Virus record (IMG/VR): IMGVR_UViG_3300017917_001799
Span: 1-39,433 of that record
Strand: one strand, 5' to 3'
Length of the DNA stretch: 39,433 nucleotides
Source: a virus
Both the position numbers and the translations under genes were made by a program. The notes under the pieces were generated by a model that was not told where the DNA came from, ran no database searches, and saw only the letters and a program-made list of their open reading frames with translations. Positions 32,346-39,433 of this stretch are shown one piece after another; within the stretch, counting starts at the first letter, position 1, and each line of letters starts with the position of its first letter.

Positions 32346-33014
32346 ATGAATGTTAAACTTGTATCCTATTCACAACCAACATCAGAATTTGCAGATATGG
32401 GTATCGCAGATGCGCAGGAACTCATCGCGTATTGCGCCCGTGTCTCAAATCCATCAAACCAATTCAATACAGAGACATCAGAGAAGCTTATACGATATCT
32501 TGTTAAACACGCACACTGGAGCCCCCTTGAAATGGTTTCGGCCTGCGTGGAAATCACAACCACAAGAGATATCGCAAGACAAATCCTTAGACACAGAAGT
32601 TTCAGCTTCCAAGAGTTCAGTCAGCGATATGCTGACCCTACTAAAGATCTCTCGTTCGTACTGCGAGAAGCACGACTTCAAGACCCAAAAAACAGACAGA
32701 ACTCAGTCGAAACAGATGATGAACGCCTACAGAGAGAATGGGAACTTAGACAGAACAATGTCATTACAGAAGCAAGGATGGCCTACCAGTGGGCTATCGA
32801 TCAGGGCATAGCCAAAGAACAGGCTCGTGCTGTTCTTCCTGAGGGATTAATCGAAAGTAAACTTTACATGAACGGTACACTACGTTCTTGGGTACATTTT
32901 ATTGAACTGCGGTCTGGCAATGGTACTCAAAAAGAACACCAACTGGTAGCATTAGCTTGTGCCAAAGCTATCGCTGCAATTTTTCCTATGACAGAAAGTC
33001 TTATTCAAAAATGA
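32346..33014 (+). CDS. thyX: Flavin-dependent thymidylate synthase
   Basis: A 222-residue protein with the ThyX motif RHRSFSFQEFSQRY (82-95), which holds dUMP and FAD, plus the C-terminal ESKLYMNGTLRSWVHFIELR region. It makes dTMP from dUMP using methylene-tetrahydrofolate and NADPH, feeding phage DNA synthesis. Length is normal for the family. It starts directly after the FkbM gene, and its stop overlaps the cupin start (ATGA). Confidence 0.95.
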   Translation: MNVKLVSYSQPTSEFADMGIADAQELIAYCARVSNPSNQFNTETSEKLIRYLVKHAHWSPLEMVSACVEITTTRDIARQILRHRSFSFQEFSQRYADPTKDLSFVLREARLQDPKNRQNSVETDDERLQREWELRQNNVITEARMAYQWAIDQGIAKEQARAVLPEGLIESKLYMNGTLRSWVHFIELRSGNGTQKEHQLVALACAKAIAAIFPMTESLIQK

Positions 33015-33340
33015 AATACGGTGCATATGATATCGGCGGAGAGGTCGTCAAAAAAGATGACCGATATGTTGTCCGAGATAATAAAGAGTTACAAAATCTA
33101 ATAGTTAGTTCTACTGATCTTAATATCGGTAAATCAACCGGTGGACATCGTCATGAAGGACAAGAAGAGGTCTATTTCTTTATTCGAGGAAATGGCAGAA
33201 TGGAACTCGACGATGATCATTTTGATGTTTATCCGGGTGATACTGTATTGATTAAAGATGGTGTGTTTCATCGGGTACATAATACAGGAAAAGAAAATCT
33301 TTATTTTATTTGCGTATTCCAGGGTGCAAGGAATCACTAA
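33011..33340 (+). CDS. Cupin-domain protein
   Basis: A 109-residue single cupin. Motif 1 is GGHRHEGQEEVYFFIRGNG (44-62) with H46, H48 and E52; motif 2 is PGDTVLIKDGVFHRVHN (75-91) with H87 or H90, giving the usual 3-His/1-Glu metal site. Such proteins are mannose-6-phosphate isomerase-like or small-molecule oxygenases. The start was placed at the ATG overlapping the ThyX stop rather than further upstream. Confidence 0.75.
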   Translation: MKYGAYDIGGEVVKKDDRYVVRDNKELQNLIVSSTDLNIGKSTGGHRHEGQEEVYFFIRGNGRMELDDDHFDVYPGDTVLIKDGVFHRVHNTGKENLYFICVFQGARNH

Positions 33341-33723
33341 TGGATGAAGAATTAAAACGATTCTGCGAAAACTATGAGGTTCGTGTCCTAAACGATCAAA
33401 AGCGTAGAGCACGGTATCATCCTCCTACATTTTTCACAGATCCCTTTCGTGCTGATATTATTCGAAACGATGTTGTAGAATACGAAACTGAAAAAGTTAT
33501 TACTCTAGAGATACCGGAGAGTCGCCTGCAAACATTGATAGATTTAGAACGTAAATTTTTTAAATGGCAACATCACACCAACAGGGAAGTTGACTTATTT
33601 CAAACTCTAATGGATAAAGAGCGAGAAGAATCTTTTTATCGCAACACCAATCCTGCTGTTCAAAAAGCCTACGAACAATATTCAATGATGCTAAATTTAG
33701 CAGGATATCAAAGGAAATTTTAA
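33340..33723 (+). CDS. Hypothetical phage protein
   Basis: A 127-residue charged, largely helical protein with no recognised motif. The C-terminal half has KWQHHTNREVDLFQTLMDKE and EQYSMMLNLAGYQRK. The ATG at 33340 overlaps the cupin stop (TAATG) and is preferred over the TTG at 33310. It belongs to the thyX operon. Confidence 0.6.
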   Translation: MDEELKRFCENYEVRVLNDQKRRARYHPPTFFTDPFRADIIRNDVVEYETEKVITLEIPESRLQTLIDLERKFFKWQHHTNREVDLFQTLMDKEREESFYRNTNPAVQKAYEQYSMMLNLAGYQRKF

Positions 33724-34077
33724 TTGACTATCGAACAACTAATTTTTGCTAATATTGCATTTTTCATATTAATCGCTGTAGTGTATGCACATTCAAAATG
33801 GCAAAAAATCAAAGAATGCTACGGTATGTGGTTCACTCGAGAATATTGGACAGATTACAACATCGTTGAATTCCTTAGCTGGGCTGCAAAAGCAGTGATT
33901 ATTGTACCTGGACTTATTTTTGGAATACAGATCTGGTGGTTGTTTTTTCTAACATTAGTTACTAGTCTTACACTGATTTGGGCCAGTAATAAAAAATTAT
34001 TACCGACATTAGTAGGTTTCAATACGATTTGGGTCTGGATTAGCTGCATGGTTTTAGCACAACATCTCATCAAATAA
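33724..34077 (+). CDS. Small integral membrane protein
   Basis: A 117-residue protein with four hydrophobic segments: about residues 5-23, 46-66, 67-86 and 93-114. There is a conserved-looking loop with WQKIKECYGMWFTREYWTDY between the first two. Start codon TTG directly after the preceding stop, with AAGGA 8 bases upstream. Function unknown; an inner-membrane role during infection is likely. Confidence 0.65.
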   Translation: MTIEQLIFANIAFFILIAVVYAHSKWQKIKECYGMWFTREYWTDYNIVEFLSWAAKAVIIVPGLIFGIQIWWLFFLTLVTSLTLIWASNKKLLPTLVGFNTIWVWISCMVLAQHLIK

Positions 34078-34099
34078 AACGATTCAAAAAACAAACATA

Positions 34100-34128
34100 T
34101 TGACAGGTTTTTAGAAATCTCATATAAT
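34100..34128 (+). promoter_or_regulatory. Consensus sigma-70 promoter
   Basis: TTGACA (34100-34105), exactly 17 bases, then TATAAT (34123-34128). It precedes the ATG at 34156 by 27 bases and marks the switch from late-type to host-type promoters. Confidence 0.9.
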
Positions 34129-34155
34129 TAAAGTGTTCGACAACAGAAAATTATC

Positions 34156-34986
34156 ATGAGAGATTATTGGACTTGCTCAAAATTTGCAGACTGGATACGC
34201 GGTACCATGAAACCGTCTGCCGAAACATCTAAAGGTTGGGCTACTTGGAAAAAAGAAGCTCAAAGAAAACATCCAATTCGTTTTTGGATTGCTGAAGAAG
34301 GTCTAGACAAGATCCAAGACGTATGGTGTTATATTCCCGAAAGGATCAACGATGTTCGATATTACATTAACAACCGCTGGGTTTCTCGTACTCATGCTCT
34401 TACCGCTCATCCCCGCGACATACCGCGTGGCGAGTGGCGCGACGTGGGGAACCGCTTTCTGCCTTGCTTATTCAATGAGCTGGTTGATTTTGTTGAAGTA
34501 GAACAGGCTTGGCACCACGTAATGTGGGATAGTGATGCTAGAAAAAGATATCAAACACCCTGGTGGCGCAGTGGTTGGCTACGCTGGAGAACTTGGCGTT
34601 GTCCAGATGCAGGTATCGAATACTTAATCTGGGCCAGCGGTCTTAAGGTCGACGAAGGAATGGGCGTTACTAAAGACAGCGAAGATTACGGTCAACCTAC
34701 ATATCAAGCTAAAGCTGCTAAAGAAATCCTAGAACTATATCGTTGGTGGAAAGAAGTCTACCCAAAACGCCCTGATCCTATGGATGCTAGCGGATGGAGT
34801 GCTTACTGTGAACTACGCAGAAAGAACGGAAGAGACTTTTTCGACTTTGAAGATAAGACTCCGGAAGAAGCAGAAATGAGTAAAACAGCTCTTGACAAGA
34901 GCCATGAATTGGAAGCACAATACGAAGCAGAAGACGAAGCTATGATGATCCGTTTGATTAAAATACGCCAGTCTCTTTGGACATAA
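34156..34986 (+). CDS. Hypothetical phage protein, Trp-rich
   Basis: A 276-residue protein unusually rich in Trp and Arg (for example WWRSGWLRWRTWRCPDAG at about 136-153), with a DHxxx-like helical C-terminus that is Glu-rich and probably coiled. No enzymatic motif recognised. It is the first gene behind a consensus sigma-70 promoter, so it is likely expressed early. Confidence 0.6.
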   Translation: MRDYWTCSKFADWIRGTMKPSAETSKGWATWKKEAQRKHPIRFWIAEEGLDKIQDVWCYIPERINDVRYYINNRWVSRTHALTAHPRDIPRGEWRDVGNRFLPCLFNELVDFVEVEQAWHHVMWDSDARKRYQTPWWRSGWLRWRTWRCPDAGIEYLIWASGLKVDEGMGVTKDSEDYGQPTYQAKAAKEILELYRWWKEVYPKRPDPMDASGWSAYCELRRKNGRDFFDFEDKTPEEAEMSKTALDKSHELEAQYEAEDEAMMIRLIKIRQSLWT

Positions 34987-34987
34987 T

Positions 34988-35191
34988 ATGACATTTAACG
35001 AAACTGACGATTTATATAGAAAGTACATGGCATTTAACGGTATCATGCTTGAAGAACACGATCCATTAGAAATAGCAGCTACAATGGTTATACAAGGTTT
35101 GACCTTTTATAGATCGTTTCTCAGTGAAGAAGATTATCAAAAAATGGTACAAAGCATCTACAACAATAAAGACGAGGTTAAAACTTTTTAA
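34988..35191 (+). CDS. Small hypothetical phage protein
   Basis: A 67-residue acidic, helical protein (HDPLEIAATMVIQGLTFYRS at about 24-43). It starts 1 base after the previous stop and probably belongs to the same early operon. No known domain seen. Confidence 0.55.
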   Translation: MTFNETDDLYRKYMAFNGIMLEEHDPLEIAATMVIQGLTFYRSFLSEEDYQKMVQSIYNNKDEVKTF

Positions 35192-35193
35192 TT

Positions 35194-35607
35194 ATGAAAG
35201 CAGAAAAACCAGCAGAAGGTATTATGAAGACCAGCGATTTTGGAGATTCGAAGTTTTATAAAGTTGTCTGTGGTTGCGGTCAGGACGATCACAGCATTGA
35301 CTTTGAAGTTGAAGCTGCGGAAACCGGTATTAACGTCAACACCTATGTTACCGTTAAAACTGACTATTGGTCGGAATCTATCAAAAAACGCTATGATATC
35401 AACAATCCTTATCTGCAAGAACTTGATTGGGTCTTAAAAGATATTTGGAATGGGTTCTTCATTCGCCTTAAACTCACTTGGACAGTATGGACCAAGGGTT
35501 ATGTCAAAACAGAATCCACTATAGCCATGACTGAGCAACAAGCTCTTAACTACGCAGAAACTCTCAAATCCGCAATACAAGATGTCAAAGATTTCAAAAA
35601 GCCCTGA
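35194..35607 (+). CDS. Hypothetical phage protein with CxC motif
   Basis: A 137-residue protein with VVCGCGQDDHSIDFEVEA (about 24-41), a short Cys-Gly-Cys hairpin in a beta-rich N-terminal half, then an amphipathic C-terminal helix. The second ATG at 35224 has a nearby AGAAGG site and would shorten it by 10 residues; which start is used is unclear. It overlaps the next gene by 26 bases. Confidence 0.55.
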   Translation: MKAEKPAEGIMKTSDFGDSKFYKVVCGCGQDDHSIDFEVEAAETGINVNTYVTVKTDYWSESIKKRYDINNPYLQELDWVLKDIWNGFFIRLKLTWTVWTKGYVKTESTIAMTEQQALNYAETLKSAIQDVKDFKKP

Positions 35608-36160
35608 TCGACACTCTTTCCAAAAGAAAGGTTATGTCAAGCGCCAGGCTGAAAAAAACGAACCCGTCAACGAAGATTACCTCGATTGGTTTGAAAAGGT
35701 AATCGAAGATCATAATACCAAATTTAACGATCCCGAAAGTCGCATAAACAATATGGAATACGATCTCCTAACCACCGATTGGATTTTGGAGAAAGTTCGC
35801 ACCAGAGATGACTATGCTCAAAATTTATATGCGGCTATGTGCAATAATGGATTTATTAAACTAGATGTTATTCCTATTCTTAAACAGGAGGAATGGGGAT
35901 GTTCATGGCGTTCTGCTGGAGGAATAATCGCCGATATGCAGGAAAAGGGAGATTACATCGATTGGTACTGTTCGGGTATCCGGGATATTGGAATCTATGC
36001 TCCTGCAAAAGAGGATGAAGAATTTACTGAAGAACAAAAAGCCCGTTTGGCAATAGTTGACAAATACGTGCCGGAAGGCCGCATAACCGACGAGATCCGG
36101 AATGATCTCCAACGTCTTGGCTGGGCGGTGGCGCCTGGTGGAGATTGGGAAAACTTTTAA
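35582..36160 (+). CDS. Hypothetical phage protein
   Basis: A 192-residue protein, charged at the N-terminus, with EEWGCSWRSAGGIIADMQEKG (split at about 102-122) and GAPGGDWENF-like Gly/Trp-rich end (APGGDWENF). I do not recognise the family. It overlaps the preceding gene by 26 bases and continues the early operon. Confidence 0.55.
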   Translation: MSKISKSPDRHSFQKKGYVKRQAEKNEPVNEDYLDWFEKVIEDHNTKFNDPESRINNMEYDLLTTDWILEKVRTRDDYAQNLYAAMCNNGFIKLDVIPILKQEEWGCSWRSAGGIIADMQEKGDYIDWYCSGIRDIGIYAPAKEDEEFTEEQKARLAIVDKYVPEGRITDEIRNDLQRLGWAVAPGGDWENF

Positions 36161-36185
36161 CACAATAGGAGAAAAGTGAACTAAA

Positions 36186-36377
36186 ATGACCTGGGAACTC
36201 TATGAGGTCTGGTCCGACGTTGACGGACACGAAGAATTGGTTGAAACCACCAAAAGTAAAAAAGAAGCGTTGGCATTGGCTAAGAAAACGTTAAATGAAG
36301 GTGCCGACGAAGTTTGGATTTGTCGTGAAACTGGTGACGGTGATTACGAAGAAATCGAACGGTTGACAATTGATTAA
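36186..36377 (+). CDS. Small hypothetical phage protein
   Basis: A 63-residue acidic protein that reads as a beta-alpha-beta unit: WELYEVWSDVDGHEELVE, a helix SKKEALALAKKTL, then EVWICRETG. AGGAG at 36167-36171 lies 14 bases upstream. The promoter of the next gene overlaps its last codons. Confidence 0.55.
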   Translation: MTWELYEVWSDVDGHEELVETTKSKKEALALAKKTLNEGADEVWICRETGDGDYEEIERLTID

Positions 36378-36391
36378 TTTGATAGTATAAT
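36363..36391 (+). promoter_or_regulatory. Consensus sigma-70 promoter
   Basis: TTGACA (36363-36368), 17 bases, then TATAAT (36386-36391). AAGGAG (36409-36414) and the ATG at 36421 follow. It lies partly inside the end of the preceding small gene. Confidence 0.9.
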
Positions 36392-36420
36392 AACTATATT
36401 AACTAATTAAGGAGCATTCA

Positions 36421-37596
36421 ATGGCTGTTACTAAAAGCAAATCTAAGCATTTGGCTGAAGCACGAGCTAATAAAGGTCGTGACATGAGTCCAAAATGGGA
36501 TGGACACGAAACTTGGAATGCAGATCAGTTTAACCGCCATTTCCGAATTGCCATGGAATACTATCGCGTAGAATTTAACGGACGCGATCTCAAGCCCAAA
36601 GTTATTAATTGGATGGGTGCTAACGGTTATACTAAAGATCAAATCAAGGCTTTTAAGGATACTAAAGATTTTCGTTGCAACGGTACTATGGGAGCCATTG
36701 CAGCCAATCTGCTTCGCGGTATGCCCCCAGTTCGTGCAGATTTCAACGAAGGTCGTAATACCGCAGAATGGCTAGGATCACAGATTTCTAAAATCATTGA
36801 AGAAGGAAAAAATGATTATGAGCCGGAAGAGCCTGTAGATGAGAAAGCCGCCGCTCCTGTGATATCAATCCAAGATCGTGTTCGAGAAGCTACATTTGGC
36901 ATGACTGAAGAAATTGAAGACGCTCTAGAATCATTCGTGATTGATCCGGAGGCATTTGACCCCAAAGCATTTAAGATGCTGAATCTTCTTCGAGGAAAGC
37001 AGGCCAAGGCAGCCCACGCTCGAATTATCAAAGACTTCTATCAGCGTCAGTACAACGAATATCTCGAACTTCAAGAAGGTAAATGCGATCAGCTTAAAGA
37101 AGCATACAGCCATTTAAACAAAGCTCAAGTGAAAAAGATTGTTCTTTTTTATCAAGAAATCCTTTCGGCCTGTGATATGCTGATGCAAGAAGCCAAGATC
37201 AATCGTAAGCCTCGTGCTAAGAAATCTAAACCTGTCGAAAAAATCGTAGAAAAAATCAAGTATATGAAGCAGGACGACAAGCTCAAACTGGTTTCTATTA
37301 ACCCTACAGATATCGTAGGCGCCAAAGAACTATGGGTTTTTAATGTAAAAACTCGCAAATTGGGCAAGTATGTTTCTGGAGAGTTCAACGAACTCAGCGT
37401 TAAAGGTACCAGTGTCACAGGGTTTGATGAGATTAAATCCGTACAAAAAACCCTGCGTAAGCCCGAAGAACAGCTCAAAGAGTTCAAAGCGGCAGGTAAA
37501 GTGGCTTTGCGCAAGTTCCTAGAGGACATTAAAGCAGTAGATATTAAGCTCAACGGACGTATCAACGAAGACACTATCTTATTGAAAGTTCAATGA
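36421..37596 (+). CDS. Hypothetical phage protein, probably well expressed early
   Basis: A 391-residue protein. The N-terminal 120 residues (KWDGHETWNADQFNRHFRIA, VINWMGANGYTKDQI) form a helical domain. A long Lys/Glu-rich middle has probable coiled coil, with a linker at 250-270 (RKPRAKKSKPVEKIVEKIK). The C-terminal 120 residues (KELWVFNVKTRKLGKYVSGE, SVKGTSVTGFDEIKSVQKTL) look like a small beta domain. Function unknown. Strong promoter, strong ribosome-binding site and standalone position suggest high early expression. Confidence 0.65.
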   Translation: MAVTKSKSKHLAEARANKGRDMSPKWDGHETWNADQFNRHFRIAMEYYRVEFNGRDLKPKVINWMGANGYTKDQIKAFKDTKDFRCNGTMGAIAANLLRGMPPVRADFNEGRNTAEWLGSQISKIIEEGKNDYEPEEPVDEKAAAPVISIQDRVREATFGMTEEIEDALESFVIDPEAFDPKAFKMLNLLRGKQAKAAHARIIKDFYQRQYNEYLELQEGKCDQLKEAYSHLNKAQVKKIVLFYQEILSACDMLMQEAKINRKPRAKKSKPVEKIVEKIKYMKQDDKLKLVSINPTDIVGAKELWVFNVKTRKLGKYVSGEFNELSVKGTSVTGFDEIKSVQKTLRKPEEQLKEFKAAGKVALRKFLEDIKAVDIKLNGRINEDTILLKVQ

Positions 37597-37615
37597 TGTA
37601 GTTTGGTAGCAGTTT

Positions 37616-37623
37616 GATAAATA
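37616..37623 (+). promoter_or_regulatory. Late promoter element (GATAAATA), leaderless arrangement
   Basis: GATAAATA, one base from consensus, is followed by only 5 bases (TCGTT) before the ATG at 37629. No ribosome-binding site is present. Confidence 0.6.
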
Positions 37624-37628
37624 TCGTT

Positions 37629-38504
37629 ATGAACGATCAAACTGCTACCCAAATCGATGTTATTGCACAGGCTCTCAAAGAGCTCGCCGAGAAACAGTCA
37701 TCTCAAGATATCGTAATTAACGATCTTAGATTTCTCGAGTTTCGTGCTAAAAAAGCCGAAGATAATTACGGTAAAGGCCTTATCTTTACCGGTAAAGGCT
37801 ATACCAAACAATTAGTTTTCAACGGAAATCCTGATAGATTTTTTAGTTCTGAAAATATCGATCTAGCTAGAAATAGACATATTTCTATCGATAATGTAAG
37901 AGTGCTTTCAGAGAATGAATTAGGTGAATCAGTTACTAAAAGTAACCTTCAAGAACTGGGTCGCTTAAGAGGTTTGATCATCGACGGTTCAATGGTGATT
38001 AACGGATACTTGCATTATAACGCAGCATCTGATAGATTAGGTCTAGGTACAGAAAGTCCAAATGCTGCCCTCAGCGTCATGGAAGACAGCATCGAAGTTA
38101 TGCTAGGTACTACTGAATCAGGAAATGGGTTAGTTGGAACATATTCTAGTGTTGGCTTAGATATCGTGACTGACAATACCGCCAGGATCAGCATCAGTGG
38201 TAACGGCAACATCGACTTAGGAAATCCTAACAAGGCTGCTATACAAGCTCGTGTTCACGGTAAACTAAGCATCGGAGTTGCCACGCCAGATCCTGCTGTT
38301 GACCTTCATGTAGCTGGAGCAGTAAGGCTAAACAATCATATCCAGATGTATGCATCAGAACCTCCAATGTCTGGCACTTATACCGTGGGCGATATTATTT
38401 GGAATTCCAATCCCACAGTTGGACGTTATGTTGGCTGGGTATGTTTAAGAGCAGGTAGCCCAGGTTCTTGGTATCCTTTTGGAGAAATCAAAGAAAGAGG
38501 TTGA
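37629..38504 (+). CDS. Tail-fibre-like virion protein
   Basis: A 291-residue protein. A short N-terminal coiled region (TQIDVIAQALKELAEKQSS) is followed by beta repeats, including NAASDRLGLGTESPNAALSV, ISGNGNIDLGNPNKAAIQ and KLSIGVATPDPAVDLHVAG, which are typical of phage fibre and chaperone-tip proteins, then a compact C-terminal part PPMSGTYTVGDIIWN, WVCLRAGSPGSWYPFG. This last pattern is common at the ends of phage tail proteins. ATG 37629 is favoured over TTG 37614 because the late element lies between them. Confidence 0.75.
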   Translation: MNDQTATQIDVIAQALKELAEKQSSQDIVINDLRFLEFRAKKAEDNYGKGLIFTGKGYTKQLVFNGNPDRFFSSENIDLARNRHISIDNVRVLSENELGESVTKSNLQELGRLRGLIIDGSMVINGYLHYNAASDRLGLGTESPNAALSVMEDSIEVMLGTTESGNGLVGTYSSVGLDIVTDNTARISISGNGNIDLGNPNKAAIQARVHGKLSIGVATPDPAVDLHVAGAVRLNNHIQMYASEPPMSGTYTVGDIIWNSNPTVGRYVGWVCLRAGSPGSWYPFGEIKERG

Positions 38505-38505
38505 T

Positions 38506-39138
38506 GTGCCTGCTTTGATTATTGGCAACGGCGAAAGCCGTAAAAATCTAGATCTATCTCCCTATTTAAAAAGTTTTATATCTGTAGGCTGTAATGCCAT
38601 ACACAGAGATTATATCACTGACCATTTGGTATGTTGCGATCAAAAAATGGCTCAAGAATCTCTGCAGAATCCTAACTTAACTTCTACTAAAATATATACG
38701 CGACAGCGTTGGATGAATACAAATCTCCGATATATGGGAAACTTAAATCCCTTGCCGGATCTTCCGGTCAACGGCGACACCAAGCCCGACGATGATTTTA
38801 ATTGGGGGTCTGGGCCATATGCAGTATTGCTCGGATGTCATCTTTCTTCAGAAGTTGTATTGCTCGGATTCGATCTCTATAGCAACGACGATCTAGTGAA
38901 CAATGTCTATAAAGGTACAGCAAACTATTCCAGAGAAGATTCACATTCAGTCGATCCAGCATTTTGGATCTATCAAATATCTCGATTATTTGATCATTTT
39001 CAAAATCATAATTTTATTTGTTTGAACCACGATTCGTGGACTCCTCCTGATTCTTGGCGTAAAGGTAATGTTCGTTTTCGCGATCACAATTATCTCGACA
39101 GAGTTCTTGACATAGTAAATAACAGTATAGTACAATAG
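38506..39138 (+). CDS. MptE/DUF115-like or sialyltransferase-like protein
   Basis: A 210-residue protein. PALIIGNGESRKNLDLSPY (2-20) followed by CNAIHRDYITDHLVCCDQ, then FNWGSGPYAVLLGCHL and VVLLGFDLYSND, is the nucleotide-binding plan of the DUF115/MptE-like fold shared with some GT42 sialyltransferases. A glycan-related role fits. The GTG at 38506 has AGAGG 5 bases upstream; a TTG at 38479 would overlap the fibre gene. It follows the fibre gene by one base, so the two are probably co-expressed. Confidence 0.6.
   Translation: MPALIIGNGESRKNLDLSPYLKSFISVGCNAIHRDYITDHLVCCDQKMAQESLQNPNLTSTKIYTRQRWMNTNLRYMGNLNPLPDLPVNGDTKPDDDFNWGSGPYAVLLGCHLSSEVVLLGFDLYSNDDLVNNVYKGTANYSREDSHSVDPAFWIYQISRLFDHFQNHNFICLNHDSWTPPDSWRKGNVRFRDHNYLDRVLDIVNNSIVQ
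39107..39136 (+). promoter_or_regulatory. Sigma-70-type promoter for queD
   Basis: TTGACA (39107-39112), 18 bases, then TACAAT (39131-39136), overlapping the end of the preceding gene. The QueD start lies 91 bases downstream; the leader has no clear structure. Confidence 0.65.
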
Positions 39139-39227
39139 TTCTATAGAGGCCTTACATGACGCTCATCCCTCTTTAAACATTCTGCGTGTCATCAAACTTA
39201 CTCGCTTATTTTTACAGGAGGCAAGAG

Positions 39228-39433
39228 ATGGCGAAATATTACTCAACAAAAACATATGGCAACGACAGAGGTCTTAGTTGCTGCTTTAGACAATGGCGTG
39301 CCACACACAGTCATTGCTCATTACTTCACGGTTATTCGATCGGTATCAAACTGATTTTTGAATGTGATACCTTAGACGAAAAGAATTGGGGCATGGACTT
39401 TGGTGGTCTTAAAGAGTTCAAAGCATGGGCAGA
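39228..39433 (+). CDS. queD: 6-carboxy-tetrahydropterin synthase-like protein (partial, runs off the window)
   Basis: The first 68 residues are visible. CCFRQWRATHSHCSLLHGYS (18-37) holds the His residues that bind zinc in the QueD/PTPS family, and LDEKNWGMDFGGLKEFK (49-65) the next conserved strand and substrate site. QueD turns dihydroneopterin triphosphate into carboxy-tetrahydropterin, the first step to preQ0 and 7-deazaguanine. AGGAGG at 39216-39221 is a strong ribosome-binding site. The form is like phage QueD copies I recall. Confidence 0.85.
   Translation, partial: MAKYYSTKTYGNDRGLSCCFRQWRATHSHCSLLHGYSIGIKLIFECDTLDEKNWGMDFGGLKEFKAWA

Noticed and set aside
32350-32811. 153-codon open frame on the plus strand
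   Set aside because: It lies wholly inside thyX in another frame, has no recognisable domain and no ribosome-binding site; ThyX carries the intact RHRxxS motif.
37152-37574. 140-codon open frame on the minus strand
   Set aside because: Antisense shadow of the 391-residue gene behind the 36363 promoter; Ser/Leu-rich translation without a domain or promoter.
1-39433. CRISPR arrays, insertion sequences, transposases or an integrase with attachment sites
   Set aside because: No regularly spaced repeats, transposase motifs or tyrosine/serine recombinase were seen; the island cannot be ascribed to a mobile element from this window.

Overview
The window is a stretch of a large tailed-phage (T4-like myovirus) genome that is AT-rich, almost gapless and most simply read as aquatic. 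Pointers to a phage are tail-fibre-like proteins at both ends (168-1796 and 37629-38504), T4-type late promoter elements (TATAAATA and close variants), a flavin-dependent thymidylate synthase (ThyX), a phage-style QueD homologue, a tRNA-like gene, and a run of small conserved-looking phage proteins with strong sigma-70 promoters. No host can be named from the sequence.

Layout: (1) 1-1796, the end of one gene, a rho-independent terminator, and a tail-fibre-like gene behind a late promoter. (2) 1782-30821, an accessory island of about 33 genes built almost entirely of catalytic families: nine radical SAM proteins, eleven Fe(II)/2-oxoglutarate or aspartyl-hydroxylase-like oxygenases, a tryptophan-halogenase-like flavoprotein, a class III aminotransferase, a second (short) PLP-fold protein, an amidinotransferase, an SDR, a QueC-like PP-loop ATPase, a methyltransferase-like protein, an SGNH hydrolase, a GNAT-like protein, a DUF1415-like protein, two degenerate kinase-like paralogues and one large unknown. 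(3) 30832-31013, promoters and an oversized tRNA-like gene. (4) 31041-34077, a histone-H1-like small protein, FkbM methyltransferase, ThyX, cupin and a membrane protein. (5) 34100-39433, sigma-70-driven hypothetical genes, a second fibre-like gene, an MptE/DUF115-like protein and the start of QueD.

The island is organised in alternating divergent and convergent blocks. All five convergent junctions overlap in coding sequence (7 to 111 bases) and no terminators are visible there. The divergent gaps are short and carry late-type elements, several lying only 4-7 bases before the start codon, which suggests leaderless or nearly leaderless late messages. Genes inside each block overlap by 4-26 bases and are probably translationally coupled.

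What the island makes is not shown by the sequence. The mix (radical SAM with twitch/SPASM-like cysteines, 2OG oxygenases, halogenase, amidinotransferase, aminotransferase) resembles natural-product or post-translational tailoring chemistry. No small precursor peptide gene is visible, so a virion protein such as a tail fibre, a surface glycan, or a small molecule are open possibilities. Late-type promoters and a fibre gene at the island's edge favour a job during virion production, but that is inference.
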